37,531 nt of DNA, from the NCBI GenBank assembly GCA_024279135.1, contig JAJRRU010000026.1:1-37531 (forward strand). Direction: 5' to 3'. This document shows, piece after piece, positions 30,177-37,531 of this stretch. Position 1 is the stretch's first letter; each line of letters opens with the position of its first letter. The translations under genes and the position numbers were made by a program. Source of the DNA: Alphaproteobacteria bacterium (GTDB taxonomy: Bacteria; Pseudomonadota; Alphaproteobacteria; Rhodospirillales; Casp-alpha2). Under the pieces are notes generated by a model that worked only from the letters and a program-made list of their open reading frames with translations, had not been told where the DNA came from and ran no database searches.

Positions 30177-31513
30177 AAGGTATGATCCTGTTCGGGGGGG
30201 AGATCGTGAGACCCATTTCGCCCTTTGTGCCCATTGCACCATTGACGCCATTCCAGCAGCAACAACACCAGGACCGGCCCTTGTTCGAACCACACGATGA
30301 TGTCCGTAAAGATCTGTGGGTGTTGTTGTATCCAGGGATGGAATTGCGCCATATATAGCGGCAGGACGACACTGAACGCCAATAATGCCCGCGATGGCAC
30401 GATGGCAAGGAATGGCACCATCCAGGTGTAATACCAGGGATACAAGGTCGGTCCCAACAACAGCAGGGCTGCAATAACTATGATAATCCGGCGCGCCATT
30501 GCCTCGCCATCCTGCGGATTGCGTCGGTTGATAACCAGGGCCATGACGACGATGGTTAGCCCGATGCAGGTCCTTGTGATGCGCCCCCCGTCAAGCTCAT
30601 ACAGTCCGAAGGTGTCCAGTATAATGCGCACACCATCATCCATGACAGGAAATATAGCCACATTGCGTTCCCACGAGGTGCCGTAATTTTGCAGCCCGGC
30701 AAAATCATGAAAAGCCTGAGCCAGAAACGGCCAGAGCAGGGCCGTTGCCGCAACAGTAAAAACCGCCAGAGCGGAGATAACGGTCCAGAACCGGATAGTG
30801 GGTCGGATATGGGACCTGAGCAGTGTGGGCAACAACAAAACCGGCCAGAGCTTTACAGCACTGGCCATGGCCAGACAGAGCACGCTGATATATTCCCGCC
30901 GTGTTTTCAGGGAAAACAGAAATGCCGCGACCAGGAAGGGCAGCAAGATGGCGTCCATGTGCGCGGCATTGCTGAATTCAAAGATGACGACAGGGTTCCA
31001 CCAGTAAATAATGATCCAGACCGGGGGCCGGCCCAGGTGACGTAAGACCAAATACAGCAACCATACCGTCGCGCTGTCGAAGACCAGCAAGATCAAACGC
31101 CAGACTGTGATATCCCAGGGTTTTATCCAGTTTGCCAGGGCAAACATGGCTTCGGCAACCGGCGGGTAGATGGTCGTCAGGTGTGGATAATTGATATATT
31201 CAACAATCCACGGCGCGTTGCTGGCCAATACCTGCAACTCTTTCGGGGCCTGGCCTGACAAGACCTGGTCAGGCGACCACAAATAGGGTGAATACCCGGT
31301 ATTGATGACCGCGCCATCCCACAGATAACGATAAAAATCGACCTCCAATACCGGATCGGGGATCATATAAACTAGTCGCACCACCAACCCGACACACAGT
31401 ATCCAGTACAGGCTGGCGGGCTGGTTTTGAAGGGGGGCTATATAACCCGGTAATGTCATGTACACACAACCGGCCATAAAACCGATGACGACAAACCACG
31501 TGACCGGGTCCAT
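30173..31513 (-). CDS. Polytopic GT-C glycosyltransferase (mannosyltransferase-like)
   Basis: 446 residues and about ten membrane segments. The first loop carries EVDFYRYLWDGAVINTGYSP, the acidic loop and R.LWDG pattern of GT-C enzymes that use polyprenyl-phosphate sugars. A second hallmark is NYPHLTTIYPPVAEAMFALA, and WWNPVVIFEFSNAAHMDAI lies in a later loop. GGAAA precedes the ATG. It overlaps the GT2 gene by 4 bp (ATGA), so the two are translationally coupled. Acceptor and sugar are unknown. An 8-bp inverted repeat (31514-31521 and 31547-31554) lies between it and the DUF547 gene. Confidence 0.82.
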   Translation of the reverse strand: MDPVTWFVVIGFMAGCVYMTLPGYIAPLQNQPASLYWILCVGLVVRLVYMIPDPVLEVDFYRYLWDGAVINTGYSPYLWSPDQVLSGQAPKELQVLASNAPWIVEYINYPHLTTIYPPVAEAMFALANWIKPWDITVWRLILLVFDSATVWLLYLVLRHLGRPPVWIIIYWWNPVVIFEFSNAAHMDAILLPFLVAAFLFSLKTRREYISVLCLAMASAVKLWPVLLLPTLLRSHIRPTIRFWTVISALAVFTVAATALLWPFLAQAFHDFAGLQNYGTSWERNVAIFPVMDDGVRIILDTFGLYELDGGRITRTCIGLTIVVMALVINRRNPQDGEAMARRIIIVIAALLLLGPTLYPWYYTWMVPFLAIVPSRALLAFSVVLPLYMAQFHPWIQQHPQIFTDIIVWFEQGPVLVLLLLEWRQWCNGHKGRNGSHDLPPEQDHTL

Positions 31514-31551
31514 TAGAGCATTTCCGGGATATTATGAGCCATTCTGATGCT

Positions 31552-32478
31552 CTAGCTGCCCCGTTTTCGTATTTTCAGGGCAATGGTTGGTTCGACGCTG
31601 TTGAGTGCCCAGTCATAGTCGTCATCTTCTATGGTGGTGATGTCTGAGAGTTCACTGGCCAGTGGTGGGTCTGCATATTTGCGAATATGTTGCAAAACAC
31701 CACTTTGCGTGCCGCCAAAATCTTCTATAAACCAGTCATAGATTGATGAGACATAAACTTTACCGGAAATCACATGCACCCCGCGTGGATGATTGATAAA
31801 TGCCCGGGCAGAGGCACTCAGATATTGTTCGGCATTGTCCGCCGTGAAGGCTTGTGTTCCAAGATTGGGACAGCCCAGCGCCGCACAGTTCAGCGCATAA
31901 TGTAATCGCGGGTCGCGCCAGATGGGGCGTAGTATGCGATGCTCGATATCATTGAGGGATACTTTTTCGCCTTCAATTTCAACCAGTTTTTTGTCCCATG
32001 GCCCATTGGAAAAAAATCCCGGCGATATATCAATATCGCGAATTGTCGCAACCGGATAGACACTCAGGATCAACTGGACTGTCAGGGCATTATAGAGATT
32101 GATCCAGTAGACCCGTTGCTCGTCTCTGTTCAGGCTGGAAACGGCCTGATCTGTCAGGAATATAACATAATCATCGAGCACCCGCCGGTCGATATTGTGC
32201 ACACTGATATAGGCCACGCGGTATTGGCCGTCTTCAAAGGGATAGACATACTTTTTCAGAAATATATCCCATGGCCTGTGGTCAATCGAGGTGGTTGAAC
32301 CCGGATCGTGGATTAACCAGCGGTCCCATAAATCCGATTTAGGTGCGGCGTAGGCCATGCCCGGGATCGTCAAACAGCCTATGACAAGCAATATCAAAAC
32401 CACGGCCATGCGAGGTAACAGGCGGGGTAACAGGCGGGGTAACAGGTGTGGTTTGCGCTCTGGTTTGTATTTGCCCAT
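31552..32478 (-). CDS. DUF547 exported protein
   Basis: 308 residues from ATG 32478 (AGGA eight bases upstream); an in-frame TTG at 32517 would lengthen it by 13. A basic N-terminus with a Leu-Leu-Pro-Arg triplicate precedes a membrane/signal segment (MAVVLILLVIGCLTIPGMAYA), so it is probably periplasmic. The DUF547 body contains YWINLYNALTVQLIL, HRILRPIWRDPRLHYALNCA and CPNLGTQAF, with conserved His, Cys and Asn that suggest a papain-like or transglutaminase-like fold, though its activity is unproven. It precedes the GT-C gene on the same strand, 38 bp away, and may share its transcript. Confidence 0.85.
   Translation of the reverse strand: MGKYKPERKPHLLPRLLPRLLPRMAVVLILLVIGCLTIPGMAYAAPKSDLWDRWLIHDPGSTTSIDHRPWDIFLKKYVYPFEDGQYRVAYISVHNIDRRVLDDYVIFLTDQAVSSLNRDEQRVYWINLYNALTVQLILSVYPVATIRDIDISPGFFSNGPWDKKLVEIEGEKVSLNDIEHRILRPIWRDPRLHYALNCAALGCPNLGTQAFTADNAEQYLSASARAFINHPRGVHVISGKVYVSSIYDWFIEDFGGTQSGVLQHIRKYADPPLASELSDITTIEDDDYDWALNSVEPTIALKIRKRGS
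32414..32449 (-). repeat. Three 12-bp tandem repeats in the DUF547 signal region
   Basis: The unit GGTAACAGGCGG occurs at 32414-32425 and 32426-32437, with a third, diverged copy at 32438-32449. They encode the repeated Leu-Leu-Pro-Arg in the basic n-region of the signal peptide. Copy changes would keep the frame and alter positive charge before the hydrophobic core. Confidence 0.85.
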
Positions 32479-32558
32479 GGCAGAATTCCTGATCGGTTTG
32501 AGCTGCGATACTATCAAGTATGGCTCACAAGGGGAATATATTCAGCTGCTTCTGTTCA

Positions 32559-32951
32559 TCACAAATCCGTTAACTTCTTTCGAATGCGCCAATAAATACC
32601 GGCGTTAATAATCAAAACGGCAATACCGATGGCGATGAAGCCGTAGCGCGGGAATCCACCGGGCAGCAGCATGTCCGGATAGATCAGCGGGATTATATAG
32701 CGTTCGACAAATCCACCGGGATAACCGCTTTCGGCGCTTAAAATACGAAGGTCATTTTCCAGATAGGTCAATGGGCAGATCCAGCCAGCAATGCCGATTA
32801 ATCCGCCCCACAGGAATGCTGGAATATGGAGCCAGGCAATTTTCGGCCAGCGAAAGACTAAAAACCCGCCAAATACGACAAACAGAATAAACAGGAAGTG
32901 GATTACGACGACACTGTCGGAAAGGATTCTATACTGCATAGTCCATAACAT
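32559..32951 (-). CDS. DUF2784 membrane protein
   Basis: 130 residues with four hydrophobic segments. DUF2784 features are DSVVVIHFLFILFVVFGGF at the N-terminus, the W...IHIP-like segment (AWLHIPAFLWGGLIGIAGW), CPLTYLEN and GFVERYIIPLIYPD. It has a conserved Cys-Pro-Leu-Thr before the Glu-Asn pair, as in the family. The function of the family is unknown; it is an inner-membrane protein. ATG 32951 is used; the ATG at codon 5 is possible. It lies 80 bp upstream of the DUF547 gene on the same strand. Confidence 0.87.
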   Translation of the reverse strand: MLWTMQYRILSDSVVVIHFLFILFVVFGGFLVFRWPKIAWLHIPAFLWGGLIGIAGWICPLTYLENDLRILSAESGYPGGFVERYIIPLIYPDMLLPGGFPRYGFIAIGIAVLIINAGIYWRIRKKLTDL

Positions 32952-33032
32952 GTTTCAGCTCTGGTGCACTGCCATGACCCGTATGACCGAGGCAGTCTTT
33001 AGGCTGCCGGACATCATACCGGCAATTGCCTG

Positions 33033-33098
33033 CTTTGAAAATACAGTGGAAATTCAGTGGAAATACTATTGTAATTCAGTTGTAATACAGGGGAATAA
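33033..33098. promoter_or_regulatory. Six consecutive 11-bp direct repeats upstream of the YHS gene
   Basis: Consecutive 11-mers read CTTTGAAAATA, CAGTGGAAATT, CAGTGGAAATA, CTATTGTAATT, CAGTTGTAATA and CAGGGGAATAA. Conservation of C at position 1, a G/T-rich middle and an A+T-rich end every 11 bp puts the same face of the helix forward each time, like the direct-repeat sites of OmpR/PhoB-type regulators. It ends 62 bp before the YHS gene and also precedes the divergent DUF2784 gene. Confidence 0.55.
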
Positions 33099-33160
33099 TT
33101 GTTTTGTTATATGGGGTTTGTAGCCGTATACATTTTATTAAATTATGATAGGCTGGCCGC

Positions 33161-33619
33161 ATGATGAACCGCCGTTTCATACCTCTGATATTCCTGATTG
33201 CCACATTGATCCTGGTTGTACGCCCGGCGTTGGCTTTTGAAAAAGTCAACATTGGTTTTTTCGGCGGGGTGGCGCTGGGCGGCTATGATGCGGTCAGCTA
33301 CTTCACCACGTCGCAAGCCGTTGAGGGCAGCCAGGAATTTGCCCTGGAATGGAATGGGGCTTCCTGGTTGTTTGTCAGCCAGGCCAATCGCCAGCGCTTT
33401 ACCAACAGCCCTGAACAATTCGCCCCCCAGTATGGTGGTTACTGCGCAAATCAGATGAGCCTGGGGTATCTGAGTGATATTGACCCCGAAGTATGGCGCA
33501 TTATCGATGGCAAGCTATACGTGTTCGGCCATGAATCCGGGCGTGTACGGTGGCAAACAGATACGGACAAACACATTTCCAAGGCTGTTCGAAACTGGCA
33601 GACTTATCTGAGCCAATAA
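33161..33619 (+). CDS. Exported YHS-domain protein
   Basis: 152 residues. The signal peptide (IPLIFLIATLILVVRPALA) is followed by a YHS domain: ALGGYDAVSYF, WNGASWLFVSQANRQRF, FAPQYGGYCANQMSLG. One Cys lies in GGYCA, the usual metal-binding position of exported YHS proteins, which are thought to handle copper or other soft metals. Adjacent ATGs at 33161 and 33164 are both possible; AGG lies about 10 bases upstream. It is a single gene preceded by the 11-bp repeat array. The domain is complete. Confidence 0.9.
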   Translation: MMNRRFIPLIFLIATLILVVRPALAFEKVNIGFFGGVALGGYDAVSYFTTSQAVEGSQEFALEWNGASWLFVSQANRQRFTNSPEQFAPQYGGYCANQMSLGYLSDIDPEVWRIIDGKLYVFGHESGRVRWQTDTDKHISKAVRNWQTYLSQ

Positions 33620-33733
33620 TTTTCAGCACGTCATGCACCCTGCCGGGACAAAATTGTGCCGATAACCGATTTATGCCCGTTCACAAGTTGTTGATATGAT
33701 AATGACTTCGTTTTTAAAACCTATTATCCTTTT

Positions 33734-33785
33734 CTTATGGAATACAGCGATTCATTAATCTTATGGATTACAGCGATTCATTAAA
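33734..33785. repeat. Tandem 26-bp duplication
   Basis: 33734-33759 and 33760-33785 are adjacent 26-bp copies, each starting CTTATGGA and containing TACAGCGATTCATTAA, with two mismatches. Each copy carries an ATG; the second starts the PAS pseudogene reading. It is probably a replication-slippage duplication. Confidence 0.85.
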
Positions 33786-34174
33786 ATGCAACATCATCAA
33801 TATGCGCGAAGCGAGCCAGGATGAACTCCATCAACACGGCCTGGACCGTGTCGTTGACTATTGGAACGAGCTTCGAGGCGATGCTTTCGCGCCACCGTGG
33901 GAATCATTTGATTGACTTCATTTGTCACCGAAAATCATCGGTGGTATCGCCGTATATGATATAATCGGCGATGGCCTGGATTTTGCGGTTCGTTTCTGGG
34001 GTACGGGTTATCGTCGCTTCCAGGGAGCCTCAGTATATCGTTCATACCATCCGTTTTCATACGGGCAGTGAACATAATTTCCCCTTCATAAGATTGCCAT
34101 TTTCAAGCGATGGGGTGACGGTGACGAAAATTTTGACAGCGGAGAATATCGATCTGTCCATGCTCGACGTTTGA
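33763..34174 (+). pseudogene. Alphaproteobacterial PAS-domain gene, decayed
   Basis: From ATG 33763 the reading gives HGLDRVVDYWNELRGDAF, PPWESFD, then an in-frame TGA (33913-33915) where Trp is expected, then SPKIIGGIAVYDII and LDFAVRFWGTGYRRFQGA. The C-terminal part of the fold (SREPQYIVHTIRFHTGSEH, FPFIRLPFSSDG, KILTAENIDLSML) lies in the next frame, with the middle of the domain deleted. These are features of the PAS_5-like proteins abundant in Rhodospirillales. With a nonsense codon, a deletion and a frame change it cannot give a full product. The 755-bp space between the YHS and parvulin genes holds otherwise only the 26-bp duplication. Confidence 0.78.
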
Positions 34175-34373
34175 AACTGCCCATAACATTCCCAATGGAT
34201 CAAATCCTGATGAAACTTCTGTCATAATCAATACCGTGGGCAAGTATGTGGTATATATGATGTTGGGAAATCTATTATGATTAGGGAAAAACTCTGCGTG
34301 TGTTTCATCATGATAGACTATATATAATCCGCAAATATAACCCTCATATAACCTTGAGATCTTGGAGATACAT

Positions 34374-34673
34374 ATGCCAGACAAAATCGATGCATCACAT
34401 ATTCTGTGTTCAACAGATGACTGTGAAAAAGATGAGGCCATGGCGCTGATCGAAATTATTGTTGCGGCCCTCGGTGAAGGCTCGGATTTTGCCGATCTTG
34501 CCAAGCAGTACTCATCATGTCCGTCAAGTCGCAGTGGTGGCGATCTTGGCAGTTTTGGTCGTGGTGAAATGGTCCCGGAGTTTGATGAAGCCGCTTTTGG
34601 GCTTGAGGTCGGTGAGGTGAGCGGGCCGGTTGAAACGAATTTTGGCATTCATTTGATCAAGCGTACGGCGTAG
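34374..34673 (+). CDS. Parvulin-type peptidyl-prolyl isomerase
   Basis: 99 residues from ATG 34374 behind TTGGAGA. A single rotamase domain: ASHILCST at the start, FADLAKQYSSCPSSRSGGDL, GSFGRGEMVPEFDEAAF, and GPVETNFGIHLIK at the end. This is the small cytosolic PpiC (Par10) type; no signal peptide or membrane anchor. It catalyses cis-trans isomerisation of prolyl bonds. It is convergent with the DUF1491 gene 19 bp away. All family core positions seem present. Confidence 0.92.
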   Translation: MPDKIDASHILCSTDDCEKDEAMALIEIIVAALGEGSDFADLAKQYSSCPSSRSGGDLGSFGRGEMVPEFDEAAFGLEVGEVSGPVETNFGIHLIKRTA

Positions 34674-34692
34674 ATCAACAGATACCGGTCTT

Positions 34693-35028
34693 TCAATCTA
34701 CATATGTGGCGATCGTGAACTTGCTATTTGGGTCTTCGATTTCCATGATCCAGCAATCCGGGTCGAAATTTGTCTGACGGGATAGATACTGGTCCGCCTG
34801 TTGCTCATCAACGGGTGCTTCGCCGGTTGCCGGTGCCCATATGCGTTCACCACCCTGGCCATAGGACCGGCTGAAAACCTGACAGCCATGGGCAAACCGG
34901 TTTACTTTCAGGTAAATTGCTCCGCCATCGGGATCGCCGCTACGCACGATAACGGCCGGGATCAATTCCATGTTTAGCCGACGCAACAACGCCTTGATCC
35001 AGATAGACGGTTTGATGCGTGGTTCCAT
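34693..35028 (-). CDS. DUF1491 protein
   Basis: 111 residues of a family largely restricted to Alphaproteobacteria: PSIWIKALLRRLNMELIPA, VRSGDPDGGAIYLKVNR, VDEQQADQYLSRQ, and DPDCWIMEIEDPN. Cytoplasmic, no Cys pair or membrane segment. The function is unknown. GGAAA precedes the ATG. It is a single gene, convergent with the parvulin gene. Confidence 0.88.
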   Translation of the reverse strand: MEPRIKPSIWIKALLRRLNMELIPAVIVRSGDPDGGAIYLKVNRFAHGCQVFSRSYGQGGERIWAPATGEAPVDEQQADQYLSRQTNFDPDCWIMEIEDPNSKFTIATYVD

Positions 35029-35299
35029 AAATTTCCGGTAGTCGTTGTTGTTTGTGAACGCAGGTGCCTGGTAATTTTCAACAGTTTGGGGATGGTATTA
35101 TATTCCGGCTCTCATTTGCAAAAACATCTGTTTGTTTTGTAAATATAAAAAGTACTAATGAAAATATTAATATTTTAATTAGTGTATTATATTTTTGAAA
35201 AATCACTGTGTATTATCCAGTCCAGGCATCTTTTAAAAAAGACCGCCGCACACTATAGTAGATATTATCACAGGTATATTGATTTTTTGAAAATATATT
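35029..35299. other. A+T-rich intergenic region
   Basis: 271 bp between the end of the serine dehydratase gene and the start of the DUF1491 gene. About 35130-35200 is strongly A+T-rich, with short ATATTAAT-type runs. I see no reading frame, no clear terminator for sdaA and no repeat array. It must hold the DUF1491 promoter. Confidence 0.4.
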
Positions 35300-36682
35300 T
35301 CAACACGCCACGACATTGACGGCAAGCCCGCCTTGCGAGGTTTCCTTGTATTTGGATTGCATGTCTTCGCCGGTCTGGCGCATGGTTTCAATCACGGCGT
35401 CCAGCGAGACCAGATGTTTGCCATCACCGTGCAGGGCCAGCGATGCGGCGTTGATGGCCTTGACCGCCCCCATGGCATTACGCTCAATACAGGGTACCTG
35501 GACCAGTCCGCCAATGGGATCACAGGTCATGCCCAGATGATGCTCCAGGCCGATCTCGGCGGCGTTTTCCACCTGTTCGTTGGTCCCGCCCAAGGCCGCT
35601 GCCAGTCCACCTGCGGCCATGGCACAGGCCGATCCGACCTCACCCTGACAACCGGCCTCGGCGCCTGAGATTGATGCATTGAGCTTGATCAGCACGCCGA
35701 TTGCCGTCGCGGCCAGCAGGAAATCATGAATGCCCAGGCGATCCGCGCCGGGGCACATCTGTTCGTAGTACTTGATGACCGCCGGGATAACCCCCGCAGC
35801 CCCATTGGTTGGTGCGGTTACGATTCGGCCACCGGCGGCGTTTTCTTCATTCACGGCGATGGCCCACATGCTGATCCAGTCCATGCAGCTATGGGGCAGG
35901 ATGTTATTTTTCAGCGTGTTTTCATCGAGGCTTTCATGCAGGGAGTTTGCCCGACGGCGAACATTCAGGCCACCGGGCAAGATACCTTTTGCGGCCACGC
36001 CGATATCGATGCAGTCGCTCATGGTTTTCCAGATGGTATCCAGGCCGTCATAGACTTGCTGGGGTGAGCGCCAGGCGCATTCATTGGAAAACACCATTTT
36101 CGAAAATGATTTATCGGATATTTCGCCCAGTCGCAGCAGTTCATGGGCCGAGGTGTAGTCATAGGGGATAGCGATCATGGGTTCGGTTTCAATGCGTTCG
36201 CCGGACATCTCGGCTTCACTGGCGACAAAACCGCCACCGATAGAATAATAAGTGGCCGAATGAAGGCAGTTTAACGCGCCATCATAGGCACTGATCCGCA
36301 TACCATTGGAATGGGCGGGCAGGTATTCTTCGTAGTTGAAGATCAGGTCACGATCGGTCTGAAATTCGATCATTCTCTCGCCCGCCAGGTTCAACGTCCC
36401 ACTGGCCTGGATGGCCTCGACAATCTTGGGGATTTCTGCCGGTTCCACAGTATCCGGTTTGTATCCGATCAACCCGACCATCACGGCGGTATCGGTTGCG
36501 TGGCCTTTGCCGGTAAAAGCCAGAGAGCCGTGCAGGCTGGTGCAAACCCGAACCGTATAATCGAACAGGTCGAGCTGTTTTAGCTCCCGGATAAACCGTG
36601 CGGTGGCGATCATGGGGCCAACCGTATGGGAACTGGATGGCCCAATGCCAATTTTAAAAAGGTCAAATACGCTGTAGGGCAT
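35300..36682 (-). CDS. sdaA: L-serine ammonia-lyase, iron-sulfur, single-chain type
   Basis: 460 residues, the usual size of the one-subunit type. The N-terminal beta domain starts VFDLFKIGIGPSSSHTVGPM (Ser/His substrate loop). The alpha domain has PTNGAAGVIPAV, GCQGEVGSACAMAAGGLAA, and TCDPIGGLVQVPCIERNAMG. Cysteines in GSAC, TCD and VPC fit the three 4Fe-4S ligands, the last two 11 apart as in characterised enzymes. It deaminates L-serine to pyruvate and ammonia in the cytoplasm and is oxygen-sensitive. It appears monocistronic; the ribosome site is weak (GGA about nine bases before ATG). Confidence 0.96.
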   Translation of the reverse strand: MPYSVFDLFKIGIGPSSSHTVGPMIATARFIRELKQLDLFDYTVRVCTSLHGSLAFTGKGHATDTAVMVGLIGYKPDTVEPAEIPKIVEAIQASGTLNLAGERMIEFQTDRDLIFNYEEYLPAHSNGMRISAYDGALNCLHSATYYSIGGGFVASEAEMSGERIETEPMIAIPYDYTSAHELLRLGEISDKSFSKMVFSNECAWRSPQQVYDGLDTIWKTMSDCIDIGVAAKGILPGGLNVRRRANSLHESLDENTLKNNILPHSCMDWISMWAIAVNEENAAGGRIVTAPTNGAAGVIPAVIKYYEQMCPGADRLGIHDFLLAATAIGVLIKLNASISGAEAGCQGEVGSACAMAAGGLAAALGGTNEQVENAAEIGLEHHLGMTCDPIGGLVQVPCIERNAMGAVKAINAASLALHGDGKHLVSLDAVIETMRQTGEDMQSKYKETSQGGLAVNVVAC

Positions 36683-36786
36683 AAAATCAAAATCCAGAAT
36701 ACAAATACAACAGGGACCGGGGTTATATCATAACGTGTCCATAAATATTGTGTTGTCTTTTCTGATTTCGACGTTTCCTGTTGTAT

Positions 36787-36804
36787 CTAGGGTCCTGACC
36801 CTAG
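36787..36804. repeat. Palindrome at the umuC stop codon
   Basis: CTAGGGT and ACCCTAG form a 7-bp stem with a 4-nt loop that includes the TAG stop of the polymerase gene. Without a following T-run it is a weak terminator candidate at best. Confidence 0.35.
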
Positions 36805-37531
36805 CGCACACGCAACAAATCTGCCCACTTGGTGGTGTAGCGCGGCGAGCGGTATTGCTGGGTCATGTACCAGGTGCGCACACGCGGGATCTGGCCGTAA
36901 TTGAGGGTGCCGGGACCAAACCGGCGGTTCAGCATATCGAATGTTTTCATGAGCTTGTCCTGGCGCAAGGTCGCCTGCCCGCCGTGGTCCTCAAACAGGG
37001 TTTGCGGGGCGGCCCCTTCGCGGCTCAGATCCAGCATCAGGACACCGGCTTTTTTGTAAGGGACGCCGGGCTTGAATATCTGCTTCAGCCCGGCCAGCCC
37101 GGCGCGGGCAATGTGGCCCGTATGGTTGCTGGCGTGGGGGCCGAAGGTATCCAGGGCAACCGTTGTGGCCTTGGCATATTGCGGCAGGTCCGGGCGAAAG
37201 GGGTTACCGTGCACGAAGACCTGGATGGTCGTGGCGACCAGTCCTTTGCGGCGCAGCTTCTCGGCGGCGATAGCGGTGAAGGTCTTGATGGCCTCAGACA
37301 GTTCGTCCAGGGTGTGCATGGCCCGGCCGAAGCTGCGGCTGACACAAAGGGTCTGTTTGACGGGCGGGTTGTCTTCGAAGGGGATCGAGGGCCGGCCGCA
37401 CAATTCATCCACCGTGCGCAAGCCGGTCACCCCCATGCGGGCCCGTGCCCAGGGCCGTGCCACTTTGCTCAGACCATAGGCCGTGCAAACCCCGTTGCGT
37501 TCCAGCATGGCCGCCCAGCGCCGCCCGATGC
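36801..37531 (-). CDS. umuC: UmuC-type Y-family DNA polymerase, C-terminal part
   Basis: Partial: the reading continues beyond the right edge, so only about 243 C-terminal residues are visible and the catalytic palm is outside. Visible are the thumb/little-finger region (VKQTLCVSRSFGRAMHTLDE, then AEKLRRKGLVATTIQVFVHG), LMLDLSREG, and the DUF4113 tail typical of UmuC (QQYRSPRYTTKWADLLRVR). It would act with UmuD in translesion synthesis after DNA damage; a umuD gene, if present, lies to the right. Met at 37508 is internal, not the start. The C-terminus is normal. Confidence 0.92.
   Translation of the reverse strand, partial: IGRRWAAMLERNGVCTAYGLSKVARPWARARMGVTGLRTVDELCGRPSIPFEDNPPVKQTLCVSRSFGRAMHTLDELSEAIKTFTAIAAEKLRRKGLVATTIQVFVHGNPFRPDLPQYAKATTVALDTFGPHASNHTGHIARAGLAGLKQIFKPGVPYKKAGVLMLDLSREGAAPQTLFEDHGGQATLRQDKLMKTFDMLNRRFGPGTLNYGQIPRVRTWYMTQQYRSPRYTTKWADLLRVR

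Noticed and set aside
33033-33098. CRISPR array or replication iterons
   Set aside because: The units are only 11 bp with no spacers, and no replication initiator gene is nearby.
33913-33915. Selenocysteine at the in-frame TGA
   Set aside because: The PAS family has no selenocysteine position, and the frame is also broken further on by a deletion and shift.

Overview
The window looks like chromosome of an alphaproteobacterium, most likely a marine or aquatic member of the Rhodospirillales or an allied order. This rests on family content, not on a marker gene: a DUF1491 protein, an alphaproteobacterial-type PAS protein, a malic enzyme-phosphotransacetylase fusion, a three-gene TRAP transporter and an iron-sulfur L-serine dehydratase. 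Base composition is close to balanced, with a visibly G+C-richer patch at about 1.9-5.0 kb.

Left part (1-6.2 kb): the end of an integrated element, with a P4-type tyrosine integrase beside a 45-bp copy of the 3' half of an initiator tRNA gene (the att scar). Then comes a transferred-looking detoxification cluster: a LysR regulator broken by a frameshift, a nu-class GST broken by an amber codon, an SDR lacking the usual catalytic tyrosine, and an AhpD-like protein. The cluster is flanked by two ~52-bp direct repeats and hairpins. It is followed by an HNH nuclease gene whose 3' end runs into an IS630-type transposase remnant.

Centre left (6.2-17.1 kb), the most unusual part: a 2432-residue exported protein is transcribed leftward. 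Divergent from it is a two-gene unit encoding a TPR-secretin lipoprotein and a pentapeptide-repeat lipoprotein. The giant protein carries three ~315-residue N-terminal repeats, a coiled coil with a Cys-rich insert, six and a half ~105-residue repeats (DPCFY...HW..G..EGR) and three C-terminal ~40-residue modules. I propose that the three genes form an envelope or secretion module. Remnants of a CRTAC1-like (ASPIC/UnbV) gene and a HAMP-domain gene border the lipoprotein genes.

Centre right (17.1-26.2 kb): a DMT permease, an FMN/4Fe-4S oxidoreductase of the dienoyl-CoA reductase/trimethylamine dehydrogenase type, a short membrane protein, a three-part glycosyl/glycerophosphotransferase fusion, the malic enzyme fusion and a 59-residue acidic protein.

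Right part (26.3-37.5 kb): a leftward TRAP operon (dctQ-dctM-dctP) closed by a strong terminator. Then come a GT2 plus GT-C glycosyltransferase pair with overlapping ends, DUF547 and DUF2784 proteins, a YHS protein preceded by an array of 11-bp direct repeats, a decayed PAS gene, a parvulin, the DUF1491 protein, L-serine dehydratase, and the C-terminal part of a UmuC-type polymerase running off the window.

The region mixes housekeeping metabolism on the right with an accessory, pseudogene-rich zone on the left. No complete tRNA, rRNA, CRISPR array or intact insertion sequence was found.
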